Positions 23,980 through 32,211 of a DNA stretch of 34,471 nt are shown one piece after another. Every line of letters begins with the position of its first letter. Within the stretch, counting starts at the first letter, position 1. This stretch comes from Bacteroidota bacterium (GTDB lineage: Bacteria; Bacteroidota; Bacteroidia; Chitinophagales; Saprospiraceae). The stretch covers positions 1-34,471 of the forward strand of contig CAUJDW010000161.1 in the NCBI GenBank assembly GCA_963169455.1, written 5' to 3'. A model generated the notes under the pieces. That model worked only from the letters and a program-made list of their open reading frames with translations. It was not told the origin of the DNA and searched no databases. The position numbers were made by a program, and so were the translations under genes.

Positions 23980-25353
23980 ATGTCAAAATGGAAAAAAACA
24001 GGGTCGGCTTTTTTCCTTTCGGTACTGGAAGGAATAAGCTTTGCGCAGCAGCGGTTTCCCAAACCCGAGTTTGAAACCGGTTATGTGCAGCCTTCCCCCG
24101 AAACGCCGGCGCCCCGGGCCCTGTTCCTGGAATATCTGGATGTCGGGGTGTTGTTCCTGGTATTGCTGCTGGCCTCCTGGCTGATCTACCGCAAGCGGTC
24201 GCGGCGGGGCATTCTGTGGCTTTCTGTTTTTTCGCTGGCTTATTTCGGCTTCTACCGCGAAGGCTGCATCTGCGCCGTCGGTTCGGTTCAGAATGTGGCC
24301 CTGTCCCTCTTCCGACCGGAATACGCCATCTCGCTTACCGCCCTGGCTTTTTTCCTGATCCCGCTGGTTTTCACCCTGTTTCACGGGCGGACTTTCTGTG
24401 CGGCGGCCTGCCCGCTCGGGGCCATCCAGGATCTGCTGGTGGCCAAGCCGGTGGCGCTGGCCCCCTGGGTGCGAAAACCCCTGGGCCTTATCCCGCACCT
24501 GTACCTGGGGCTGGCGGTTTTGTTCGCAGCGACGGGTACTGAATTCATCATCTGCCGCTACGACCCCTTTGTAGGCTTTTTCCGGCTGGATGCGCGCTTC
24601 GTCATGGTCATACTGGGCATTGGATTTTTGGTGCTGGGGCTTTTCGTCGCCCGGCCTTACTGCCGCTTCCTCTGCCCCTACGGCGTACTGCTGAGCTGGA
24701 TGTCCCGCTTTTCGAAAAGGAGCCTGAGCATCACACCGGCAGAATGCATCGATTGTAAACTGTGCGCCAAATCCTGCCCCTTTGATGCCATCGAAAAGCC
24801 GACAAACAGGCAAGCGGCCGATGTTAAGGAAAGCAATGCGAAGCGCTTCCTCGTATATGGGCTGTTGCTGCCTGTGTTTGTAGCGGGGGGCTGTTTCCTC
24901 GGCGGCAGGGCCCATGTATTCCTGTCCAAAGCCCATCCCGATGTGCGGCTGGCGGAATTGCTGATATCCCAACCCGAAGTCAGGAACGACCCCGACAACA
25001 TTGACGTACAGGCCTTCCTGGCTTCCGGCAAAACTATGGAAACCCTGATTGCTGGCGCCCTTGTTGTCCGGCAGGAGTTCTACTACGGCTCCCTGATACT
25101 GGGCGCTTTCATGGGCCTGGTGGCAGGCCTGATGCTCCTGAACCAGCTGGCCTTCCGGGAGCACACGGATTACGAACCGAACAAGGCCGATTGCTTTAGC
25201 TGCGGCCGGTGTATGGATTACTGCCCGGTGGGAAAGGAGGTTGGAAAAACCCGGGAGGTTGGAAAAAACCCGGGAGGTTGGAAAAACCCGGGAGGTTTGG
25301 GAAAACCCGGGAGGTGTGGGAAACCTCCCGGGTTTGACGAATACTTAATATGA
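23980..25353 (+). CDS. NosR/NapH-like membrane polyferredoxin, repeat-derived C-terminal tail
   Basis: 457 residues with about seven membrane helices (near residues 50-70, 77-93, 118-136, 173-191, 206-223, 290-308, 370-389). Redox motifs: REGCICAVGS (C96, C98), C140-x3-C144-P (GRTFCAAACPLGA), C228-x3-C232-P (RPYCRFLCPYG), ferredoxin C256-x2-C259-x2-C262-x3-C266, and C405-x2-C408-x2-C411-x3-C415. This is the layout of NosR (C-terminal half) and NapH, which carry electrons across the inner membrane. The FMN-binding domain of full NosR is missing. After CPVGK (about residue 419) the protein continues into Gly/Lys/Pro-rich residues coded by an 18/19-bp tandem repeat; this tail is not native to the family. 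It overlaps the next gene by 4 bp (ATGA). Confidence 0.87.
   Translation: MSKWKKTGSAFFLSVLEGISFAQQRFPKPEFETGYVQPSPETPAPRALFLEYLDVGVLFLVLLLASWLIYRKRSRRGILWLSVFSLAYFGFYREGCICAVGSVQNVALSLFRPEYAISLTALAFFLIPLVFTLFHGRTFCAAACPLGAIQDLLVAKPVALAPWVRKPLGLIPHLYLGLAVLFAATGTEFIICRYDPFVGFFRLDARFVMVILGIGFLVLGLFVARPYCRFLCPYGVLLSWMSRFSKRSLSITPAECIDCKLCAKSCPFDAIEKPTNRQAADVKESNAKRFLVYGLLLPVFVAGGCFLGGRAHVFLSKAHPDVRLAELLISQPEVRNDPDNIDVQAFLASGKTMETLIAGALVVRQEFYYGSLILGAFMGLVAGLMLLNQLAFREHTDYEPNKADCFSCGRCMDYCPVGKEVGKTREVGKNPGGWKNPGGLGKPGRCGKPPGFDEYLI
25236..25335 (+). repeat. Tandem array of five 17-27 bp units ending in a palindrome
   Basis: The core GGGAGGTTGGAAAAACCC recurs at 25236, 25253, 25272, 25290 and 25309 with lengths of 17, 19, 18, 19 and 27 bp. 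The last unit closes a perfect 12-bp stem, AAACCCGGGAGG (25303-25314) with CCTCCCGGGTTT (25324-25335). The palindrome has the same plan as 20717-20750. Units of 18 and 19 bp alternate, so each is read in a shifted frame. Confidence 0.9.
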
Positions 25354-27164
25354 AAAAAAAAAATAAAATAAAACGCTTCACCAACCTGGCCGCCGGCGCC
25401 GGCGCCGCCGGCGCCCTCATTGCTTTTTTGCTTTTGCTCAACTACCTTCAGCTCGAGCGGGCAGATCCCCTGGAAAGCACCGCCAGGGCGGCTTTGCTGG
25501 AACGCCTGGAAGCCGAGCCCAATAACGAGGCTCTGAAAGAGGATATCCGGAACCTGGACCTGCTTGCCCGGAAAGCTTTTTTCAACAATCAGTGGCAGAT
25601 AAACACCGGGGCCGTTCTGCTGCTGATCAGCGCCATTATTTTTGGTTTCTCCCTGAACGTGCTGAACACCCTCAAGGCAAGCATCGAAATGCCGGAACAG
25701 GATGAACCGGAGGAAGCCCGGGCCAGCCGGCTGTCACAACGCGGCATCCTGATCGCTGGAGCTATATTGGTGCTCGCCGCCCTGGGAGCAACTTATTTTT
25801 CCAGTGATTACCTCCAAAGCTTCCAGGCCAGCGCAACGAAAACAACTGTAGCACAAGTGGAGCAGATCGAAGTGGTTGATGCCGGTGCTCCGGATATGGA
25901 AAGCGGAACGGTTATAGAGCAGGACAGCAGCGCCGGCTTCGGCCAGGATACCACTGCTGCACCGAACCAACCGGCGGCAGAATCGGCTCCTTCTGCCAGT
26001 TATCCCACTATTGAAGCCATCCTTCAGCAGCACGGCTCCTTCCGGGGGCCTCTGGGCAACGGTGTCTCCTTTCAGAAGAATATCCCCACCGACTGGGATG
26101 GGGCGGAGGGGCGCAACATCCTCTGGAAGATACCGCTGCCCCAAAAAGGCAATAACTCGCCCATCGTTTGGGGTAACCAACTTTTCCTGGCGGCTGCCGG
26201 CCGGAACAGCCGGGCCGTGTATGCGTACAACCGGCATTCCGGCGCCCTCCTGTGGCAGCAGGCCATCGGCAATATGAGCGGCTCCCCCGCCAGCCCGCCA
26301 AAGGTGAGCGATGACACCGGCCTGTCCGCCCCCACCCTTACTACCGATGGCATTAGGGTTTATGCCATTTTCGCCACCGGCGACGTAGCTGCGCTTGACC
26401 TGTCCGGCAGGATCGTCTGGGCGAAGAACCTGGGAGTCCCCGACAACCACTACGGCCATTCTTCTTCCCTCCTGTCCTGGCAGGAAAAATTATTCATCCA
26501 GTACGACACCAACAAAGGCTGCAAAGTGATGGCCCTGGACTGTGGCACAGGAGCCACCCTCTGGGAAACCCAACGCAAGGTAAAGATATCCTGGGCTTCG
26601 CCCATCCTGGCCTCCATTGGAGGGAAATACCAGTTGGTATTATCGGCCGACCCGCTGGTGGCGGCTTATGACGCCGACAGCGGGAAAGAACTGTGGCGCG
26701 CCGACTGTATGATGGGCGAGGTCGGGCCTTCTCCTGCCTTCAGCGACGGCCTGGTTTTTGCGGCCAATGAATATGCCCGCCTGGCGGCCATCAGGCCGGG
26801 AAATCCTGCAACTGTCGTTTGGGAACAAAACGAATACCTGCCCGAAGTGGCCAGCCCCGTTGCAGCCAACGGCCTTTTATATGTCGCCACCAGTTACGGC
26901 GTTTTGGCCTGCTATGATGCAAAAAGTGGTGAAAAGTACTGGGAACATGAATGCGATGCCGGTTTCTACGCCTCTCCGCTCATTGCCGACGGGAAACTGT
27001 ACGCCCTCGACATGTCGGGGGTAATGCACATCTTCCGGCATGATAAGGAAAAGCAACTGACAGGAGAACCGAGCCTGGGTGAAAAGGCTGTGGCCACCCC
27101 CGCATTTGCAAACGGGCGGATCTACATCCGGGGGGAAAAACATCTGTACTGTATAGGAAGCTAG
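25350..27164 (+). CDS. Membrane PQQ-like beta-propeller protein with three N-terminal helices
   Basis: 604 residues, the longest of the four paralogues. Three predicted membrane helices (about 10-32, 81-103, 133-151) enclose a charged cytoplasmic or periplasmic loop of about 45 residues (GLU/LEU-rich, TPR-like LEAEPNNEALKEDIRNLDLL), then a Ser/Ala/Gln-rich linker to about 210. The propeller follows with a GSFRGPLGNGVS leader and blades such as HSGALLWQQ, LSGRIVWAK, GTGATLWET, DSGKELWRA and KSGEKYWEH. With an odd number of helices and a basic N-terminus inside, the propeller faces the periplasm. It starts within ATGA of the polyferredoxin stop, so the two are translationally coupled and may form one membrane complex. 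Confidence 0.84.
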   Translation: MKKKNKIKRFTNLAAGAGAAGALIAFLLLLNYLQLERADPLESTARAALLERLEAEPNNEALKEDIRNLDLLARKAFFNNQWQINTGAVLLLISAIIFGFSLNVLNTLKASIEMPEQDEPEEARASRLSQRGILIAGAILVLAALGATYFSSDYLQSFQASATKTTVAQVEQIEVVDAGAPDMESGTVIEQDSSAGFGQDTTAAPNQPAAESAPSASYPTIEAILQQHGSFRGPLGNGVSFQKNIPTDWDGAEGRNILWKIPLPQKGNNSPIVWGNQLFLAAAGRNSRAVYAYNRHSGALLWQQAIGNMSGSPASPPKVSDDTGLSAPTLTTDGIRVYAIFATGDVAALDLSGRIVWAKNLGVPDNHYGHSSSLLSWQEKLFIQYDTNKGCKVMALDCGTGATLWETQRKVKISWASPILASIGGKYQLVLSADPLVAAYDADSGKELWRADCMMGEVGPSPAFSDGLVFAANEYARLAAIRPGNPATVVWEQNEYLPEVASPVAANGLLYVATSYGVLACYDAKSGEKYWEHECDAGFYASPLIADGKLYALDMSGVMHIFRHDKEKQLTGEPSLGEKAVATPAFANGRIYIRGEKHLYCIGS

Positions 27165-27167
27165 AAA

Positions 27168-29507
27168 ATGAAAACAGATTATAGCGACATTGGCCAGATC
27201 ATAGCGCAGGAAGGCACAGATAAACGTTTTGTCATACCTATTCTACAGGCCATTCAAAACAAATACAACTACCTTCCCGAAGAAGCGCTGCGGCGGGTAT
27301 GCGAGCACACGCAGATCACCCCTCAGCAGATTATCAGTGTGGCGAGTTTTTATTCGCAGTTCCGGCTGTACGAGGTTGGAAAGCACCTCATCAAAGTGTG
27401 TGATGGAACGGCCTGCCACGTCAAGGGCTCAGGCCTGGTGTACGATGCCCTCGGGCGGAAGCTGGGCCTGGAATCGGGCCAACACACGGATTCGGCAGGC
27501 GGTTATACCCTGGAAAAAGTGCATTGCCTGGGTTGTTGCGCCCTGGCGCCGGTGGTGCAGGTCGATAAAGTGACCTACCCACACCTCAATTCCACTAAGG
27601 CAGAAAAAGTGATCGCCGATTTCGAACAACTGAACCGGCAGAAAAAGAACGGATGGGTGGGCAAGGCGGTGGAAAGGCCGGAAGGAGAGGTTCGCATCAC
27701 GCTGGACTCCTGTTGTGTGGCCAGCGGAACTGCCGCCGTGAAGGCCGCTGTCGAGAAAGTGGTGGCGGAAGAGGGCCTGAGCGTTCGTTTTAAACAGGTC
27801 AGTTGTGTGGGCATGTGCGAGCAGGCGCCGGTGGTAGAGGTCGCTCCAGTGGGAAAAGAACCATTCTTATATGCCAAAGTCAGGCCGGAGGATGTACGGC
27901 CCATCCTGGAAAAACATTTCCGGCCCAACCGGCTCCTCGGCCGCCTTAAAGTGAACGTATTTAAAGCAATCGCAAATATCCAGGGCGAAAGCGCCGGCAA
28001 CGGCATCGAACGCACCACGCTGGACCCGAAAGACAAAATCCTTACCTCTTTTCTGGGGCGGCAGGCGCCGATCGCTACCGAATTCCGCGGCAGTATCGAT
28101 CCGCTGGATATCGATGAGTACATCGGCCGGGGTGGTTTTGAAGCGCTGAAAAAATGCCTGGAAACCATGACGCCTGCTGCCGTGGTGGAGCAGATACAGC
28201 AAAGCGGGCTGCGGGGGCGGGGCGGCGCCGGCTTCCCAACCGGCATCAAATGGCAAATGCTGGCCGCTCAGGACAGAAAGCCCAAATACATCATCTGCAA
28301 CGGTGACGAAGGCGACCCCGGCGCTTTCATGGACCGAATGCTGCTCGAGTCCTACCCCTACCGGGTCATCGAAGGCATGCTCATCGGCGCCTACGCCACC
28401 GGGGCGGAGGAGGGTTACTTCTACATCCGCGCCGAATATCCCGAAGCAGCCAGCCGAATCCGGAAAGCACTGGCCATCTGCGCTTCCAGAAGATTGGCCG
28501 GGGAACAGATATGGGGTACGGGTTTCAGCTGCAGGCTACAGGTGTACGAGGGGGCCGGCGCCTTCGTCTGCGGCGAAGAAACGGCGCTGATCAATTCCAT
28601 CGAAGGTGACCGGGGCTTTCCCCGCATCAGGCCGCCTTACCCGGTAGAGGAGGGCTTGTGGGGGCAGCCGACTCTGGTGAACAATACCGAGACTTATGCG
28701 CTGGCGCCTTTCATCATCCGGAAGGGCGCCGACAAGTTCAGCGCCATCGGGACGGAAAGCAGTAGGGGCTCCAAAGTGTTTTCCCTAACGGGGAAAGTAG
28801 CCCAGGGCGGCCTCATTGAGGTTCCCATGGGCACAACGATCCGGCAGATCGTGGAGGAGATCGGCGGCGGCATCCCCAACGGCCGGCAGTTTAAAGCCGT
28901 CCAGATCGGCGGGCCTTCCGGGGGCTGCCTGCCGGCCAGCATGGCGGATATCCCCATCGATTACGAGTCGCTCAAAGAGGCCGGGGCCATGATGGGGTCA
29001 GGTGGGCTCGTCGTACTCGATGACACCGATTGCATGGTGGATATGGCCCGCTATTTCCTGTCCTTCACCCAGAGCGAGTCCTGCGGAAAATGCACCTTCT
29101 GCCGTATCGGCACAAAACGGATGAAAGAGATACTGGACCGGATATGTTCCGGAAAGGGAAAAATGAAAGACCTGGAAGAACTGGAAATGCTTGCCGGCTG
29201 GACGGCGAAAGGCAGCCTTTGCGGGCTGGGCAAAACAGCGCCCAATCCCGTCACTTCGACCCTGCGGCACTTCCGCGAGGAATACGAAGCGCATATCCAC
29301 GGAAAGTGCCCCGCCCGCAAATGCAAGGAGATGATCACTTATTCCGTCAATGAGCGCTGCATCGGATGCACCATTTGCGCGCAAAAGTGCCCAACCGATG
29401 CGATCGCCTTTCGGCCCCACGAAAAGCACGAGATCGATATGGAACTTTGTATAAGATGTGACAATTGCCGGGAAGTTTGCCCTTACGACGCCGTTGATGT
29501 TCAATGA
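27168..29507 (+). CDS. NuoE-NuoF fusion (NADH dehydrogenase / HndA-HndC type) with two C-terminal [4Fe-4S] clusters
   Basis: 779 residues. Residues 1-150 are NuoE-like: a thioredoxin-fold [2Fe-2S] site C78-x4-C83 ... C120-x3-C124. Residues 165-260 are a second thioredoxin-like [2Fe-2S] domain as in HndC/HydB; its first expected cysteine is not in place (SCCVASG instead of C-x4-C-VASG) while SCVGMCEQAP keeps the other pair. NuoF follows with GRGGAGFPTGIKW (NADH), NGDEGDPGAF (FMN) and the [4Fe-4S] site ESCGKCTFC with a later SLCGLG. The C-terminus adds CIGCTICAQKC and CIRCDNCREVC, two ferredoxin clusters. It is a cytoplasmic flavoprotein that takes hydride from NADH (or gives it) and passes single electrons on. 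No hydrogenase or formate dehydrogenase catalytic subunit accompanies it. Confidence 0.9.
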   Translation: MKTDYSDIGQIIAQEGTDKRFVIPILQAIQNKYNYLPEEALRRVCEHTQITPQQIISVASFYSQFRLYEVGKHLIKVCDGTACHVKGSGLVYDALGRKLGLESGQHTDSAGGYTLEKVHCLGCCALAPVVQVDKVTYPHLNSTKAEKVIADFEQLNRQKKNGWVGKAVERPEGEVRITLDSCCVASGTAAVKAAVEKVVAEEGLSVRFKQVSCVGMCEQAPVVEVAPVGKEPFLYAKVRPEDVRPILEKHFRPNRLLGRLKVNVFKAIANIQGESAGNGIERTTLDPKDKILTSFLGRQAPIATEFRGSIDPLDIDEYIGRGGFEALKKCLETMTPAAVVEQIQQSGLRGRGGAGFPTGIKWQMLAAQDRKPKYIICNGDEGDPGAFMDRMLLESYPYRVIEGMLIGAYATGAEEGYFYIRAEYPEAASRIRKALAICASRRLAGEQIWGTGFSCRLQVYEGAGAFVCGEETALINSIEGDRGFPRIRPPYPVEEGLWGQPTLVNNTETYALAPFIIRKGADKFSAIGTESSRGSKVFSLTGKVAQGGLIEVPMGTTIRQIVEEIGGGIPNGRQFKAVQIGGPSGGCLPASMADIPIDYESLKEAGAMMGSGGLVVLDDTDCMVDMARYFLSFTQSESCGKCTFCRIGTKRMKEILDRICSGKGKMKDLEELEMLAGWTAKGSLCGLGKTAPNPVTSTLRHFREEYEAHIHGKCPARKCKEMITYSVNERCIGCTICAQKCPTDAIAFRPHEKHEIDMELCIRCDNCREVCPYDAVDVQ

Positions 29508-29514
29508 AAGCGCC

Positions 29515-31083
29515 ATGATCCGATTGAAAGTGAACCATAAGGAAGTTGAATTGGCCGAAGGCGCCAACCTGATGCAAGCCCTGCTGGGCATGGGCTATGA
29601 CATTCCCCATTTATGCTATTACGAGGGCCTGGAACACCACACCTCCTGCATGCTGTGCCTGGTGAAAGACGCCAGGACAGGGGCGCTGATGCCTTCCTGT
29701 TCGGTGAAAGCGCAGCCGGACATGGAGGTCATTACCGACGATGAAGAGATCTTCGAAATGCGGCAGGCCGCTCTGGACCTCCTGCTTAGCGACCATGTCG
29801 GCGACTGCGAAGCGCCCTGCACCAAAGCCTGCCCGGCACACATGAACATCCCCCTCATGATCCGCAAACTGCAGGAGGGGAAAACAGACGAAGCCCTGGC
29901 CGTGGTGATGACAGATATCGCCCTGCCCGGCGTGCTGGGCCGCATCTGCTCGGCGCCCTGCGAAAAGATTTGCAGAAGGAAAGATATCGACGAACCCGTT
30001 TCCATTTGCCTGTTGAAGCGCTATGCGGCGGACTTTGGGCAGTACGCACCACCCTTTGACCCGGACCCGGCTCTGCAAGGCAAAAAACTGGCCGTTATCG
30101 GCGCCGGCCCGGCAGGCCTGGCAGTGGCTTATCACGCCCGGCTCCGGGGCCTGGACTGCACTATTTTTGAAAAGGCCCCGCTCGCCGGCGGGCAATTGCG
30201 CGCTATTGACGAGGCCATTTTGCCCAAAGCCGTGCTCGACAGGGAAATCGCTTTCATCAAAAGTACCGGTGTCCGGTTCGAGCTGGGAAAGGCAATCGAT
30301 AAAGCTGCCTTTCTCCACCTGAGGGAGCGCTTCGATGCCGTGGTGGTTGCCGCCGGCCCCATGGAAGAACAAATGCGGGACTGGGGTATCGAAACCTACC
30401 AGCAGGGCATACTGGCTAACAGGAGCACTTATGAAACCAACCTGCCCGGCGTATTTGCCATCGGTTCGGTGCTTAAACCGATGAAGATGGCCATCAAATC
30501 CCTGGGGCATGGCAAAGAGGCTTCCTATTCTGCCATTCAATATTTGAAAGGGGAAAAAGTGAAGGGCGAACCCGGTATTTTCAACTCCCGTTTCGGCCGC
30601 ATCCTGCCGGAAGAAGTGCAGGAATTTCTGAAAGAATCGACTGACCATCACCGGGCCGAACCCATTTACGGGCTGGCGAAAGGGCTGGAACCGGAGGAAG
30701 TTACCGAGGAAGCCGCCCGCTGTATCCATTGCGATTGCCGGGGAATTGAATCCTGCAAACTCCGCATTTACGCCGACGCTTACCGCGCCGACCAGAAACG
30801 GTTCGGCGGAGAGGATAACAGGCGGGCAGTTAAAAAAGTCATCGAAAACGGGCCGGTGCTCTTCGAGCCTGCCAAGTGCATCAAATGCGGCATCTGCGTC
30901 CGCTTAACCGCACAACACCAGGAAGCCTTCGGCATGACGTTCATCGGAAGGGGGTTCGATATCGAGGTCGGCGTGCCTTTTAACGAACTGCTGCAAAAAG
31001 GGCTGGACGAGATCGCCGGGGAAGTCGTCAGGGCTTGCCCGACCGGGGCGCTGGCTTTCAATGCCAAATCGATCAAAAAATGA
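29515..31083 (+). CDS. NuoG-N / GltD-like iron-sulfur flavoprotein lacking the NAD(P)-binding domain
   Basis: 522 residues from the ATG at 29515, 7 bp after the NuoEF stop (an ATG at 29497 is possible). Residues 1-80: NuoG-type [2Fe-2S] domain (HLCYYEGLEHHTSC, MLC, PSC). Residues 95-185: the GltD-type helical Fe-S domain (GDCEAPCTKACPAHMNIP, CSAPCEKIC). FAD domain: KKLAVIGAGPAGLAVA to DAVVVAAG, and PGVFAIGSV near 315-335. The second Rossmann domain that binds NAD(P)H in GltD, about 120 residues, is absent. After RCIHCDCRG...CKLR a NuoG-like cluster region follows with CIKCGIC and VRACPTGAL; the fourth cysteine of the first cluster and the first three of the second are missing. It likely takes electrons from the NuoEF fusion and hands them to the membrane polyferredoxin. 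Confidence 0.86.
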   Translation: MIRLKVNHKEVELAEGANLMQALLGMGYDIPHLCYYEGLEHHTSCMLCLVKDARTGALMPSCSVKAQPDMEVITDDEEIFEMRQAALDLLLSDHVGDCEAPCTKACPAHMNIPLMIRKLQEGKTDEALAVVMTDIALPGVLGRICSAPCEKICRRKDIDEPVSICLLKRYAADFGQYAPPFDPDPALQGKKLAVIGAGPAGLAVAYHARLRGLDCTIFEKAPLAGGQLRAIDEAILPKAVLDREIAFIKSTGVRFELGKAIDKAAFLHLRERFDAVVVAAGPMEEQMRDWGIETYQQGILANRSTYETNLPGVFAIGSVLKPMKMAIKSLGHGKEASYSAIQYLKGEKVKGEPGIFNSRFGRILPEEVQEFLKESTDHHRAEPIYGLAKGLEPEEVTEEAARCIHCDCRGIESCKLRIYADAYRADQKRFGGEDNRRAVKKVIENGPVLFEPAKCIKCGICVRLTAQHQEAFGMTFIGRGFDIEVGVPFNELLQKGLDEIAGEVVRACPTGALAFNAKSIKK

Positions 31084-32198
31084 AGAAGAGGGCCATTATT
31101 TCATTTTTGACACTGATCTATACCGTTAGCCTCCTATCCCAAAACGGGGATTGCTGGCCCATCTTCCGTGGCAGCCGGCAACTGCATGGCGTCAGCTCTG
31201 CTGAACTGCCAACGCAGCCCGAACTGCTCTGGACATTCAAAACGGCAGATGACATCAAGGCTTCGCCCGTAGTGTGCAACGGCGTTCTGGTAGTGGGCTC
31301 CGTTGACGGCTGTATCTATGCGCTCAACATGCAAGGAAAGCAATTGTGGAGCCTGCAGACTGAAAACGCCATCGAAGCGCCGGCGCTCATCTTTGAGGAA
31401 ACCGTATTCGTCGGGAACCTGGACGGCGCCCTGTTCGCCCTCAGCCTGCATAGCGGCCGGGAATTGTGGCGCTATCAGGCCGGCAACCAGATCATGGGGT
31501 CGCCCAATTGGTGGAAAAAAGGGGGCAAATCGCGCATCATTTTCGGGAGTTATGACTATGCGCTGCATTGCGTAGATGCGAAAACAGGGAAGCTGGTATG
31601 GAAATATGAGTCGGATAACTACGTCAACGGCGCCGCGGCCATTACCGGAGACATGGCCGTCTTCGGAGGCTGCGATGGCTTTCTGCATATTGTGGACATC
31701 GGGAGCGGGAAACTGAAAAAAAAGGTGGACGTAGCAACCTACATCGCCGGTTCGGCCGCCATTGAGGGTGACAAAGCCTATGTGGGGGATTACGACGGCC
31801 AGCTTTCCTGTATCGATATGGAAAAAGGAGCCGTGGCCTGGCAATTCGGGGACCCCGAATACCAATTGCCTTTCCTGGCTTCTCCTGCCTTATCCGGCGA
31901 CAGGCTGGTTATCGGCAGCCGGGATAAAAACATCTATTGCCTGAATAAGAACACGGGCAGGTTATTGTGGCGCTACCGGTCCGGCAGCCGGGTGGACGCC
32001 TCGTCGGTGATCGCCGGGGATAAGGCCCTGGCGGTGAATATGCGGGGGGATGTGCAGTTGCTGCGCCTGAAAGATGGAGCAGCCCTGTGGACATACGAGA
32101 TCGGTTCGCCCATCGATGCAACGCCGGCCTGTGTGGATGGCCGGTTCTTTATCGGAGCCAATAACGGCATGGTTTATTGTTTTGGAAAACGCAACTGA
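31080..32198 (+). CDS. Exported PQQ-like beta-propeller protein, fourth paralogue
   Basis: 372 residues from the ATG at 31080, which overlaps the flavoprotein stop (ATGA) and starts a signal peptide (MKKRAIISFLTLIYTVSLLSQ). The CWPIFRGSRQLHG leader is the same as in the other three propellers. Blades are very regular here, with G.L..GS.DG.IYALN..G..LW repeats (GCIYALNMQGKQLW, GALFALSLHSGRELW, HCVDAKTGKLVW, SCIDMEKGAVAW, YCLNKNTGRLLW), giving seven or eight blades. It is predicted to be periplasmic. BamB, an outer-membrane assembly factor, has the same fold; the operon context argues against that role. Confidence 0.86.
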   Translation: MKKRAIISFLTLIYTVSLLSQNGDCWPIFRGSRQLHGVSSAELPTQPELLWTFKTADDIKASPVVCNGVLVVGSVDGCIYALNMQGKQLWSLQTENAIEAPALIFEETVFVGNLDGALFALSLHSGRELWRYQAGNQIMGSPNWWKKGGKSRIIFGSYDYALHCVDAKTGKLVWKYESDNYVNGAAAITGDMAVFGGCDGFLHIVDIGSGKLKKKVDVATYIAGSAAIEGDKAYVGDYDGQLSCIDMEKGAVAWQFGDPEYQLPFLASPALSGDRLVIGSRDKNIYCLNKNTGRLLWRYRSGSRVDASSVIAGDKALAVNMRGDVQLLRLKDGAALWTYEIGSPIDATPACVDGRFFIGANNGMVYCFGKRN

Positions 32199-32211
32199 GC
32201 CTCCGGAAACT

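Noticed and set aside
23983-25164. 393-codon minus-strand frame opposite the polyferredoxin
   Set aside because: Antisense shadow of a gene with five well-placed cysteine motifs.
25236-25335. CRISPR or coding protein repeat
   Set aside because: Units vary from 17 to 27 bp and shift frame, so they are neither a spacer array nor a selected protein repeat.
27168-31083. A hydrogenase or a full respiratory complex I
   Set aside because: No Ni-Fe or Fe-Fe catalytic subunit and no membrane Nuo subunits (A, H, J-N) are found.
19504-32198. Haem-c or quinoprotein dehydrogenases among the propellers
   Set aside because: No CxxCH motif is present, and the PQQ and calcium ligands of alcohol dehydrogenases were not recognised; the fold alone does not show PQQ binding.
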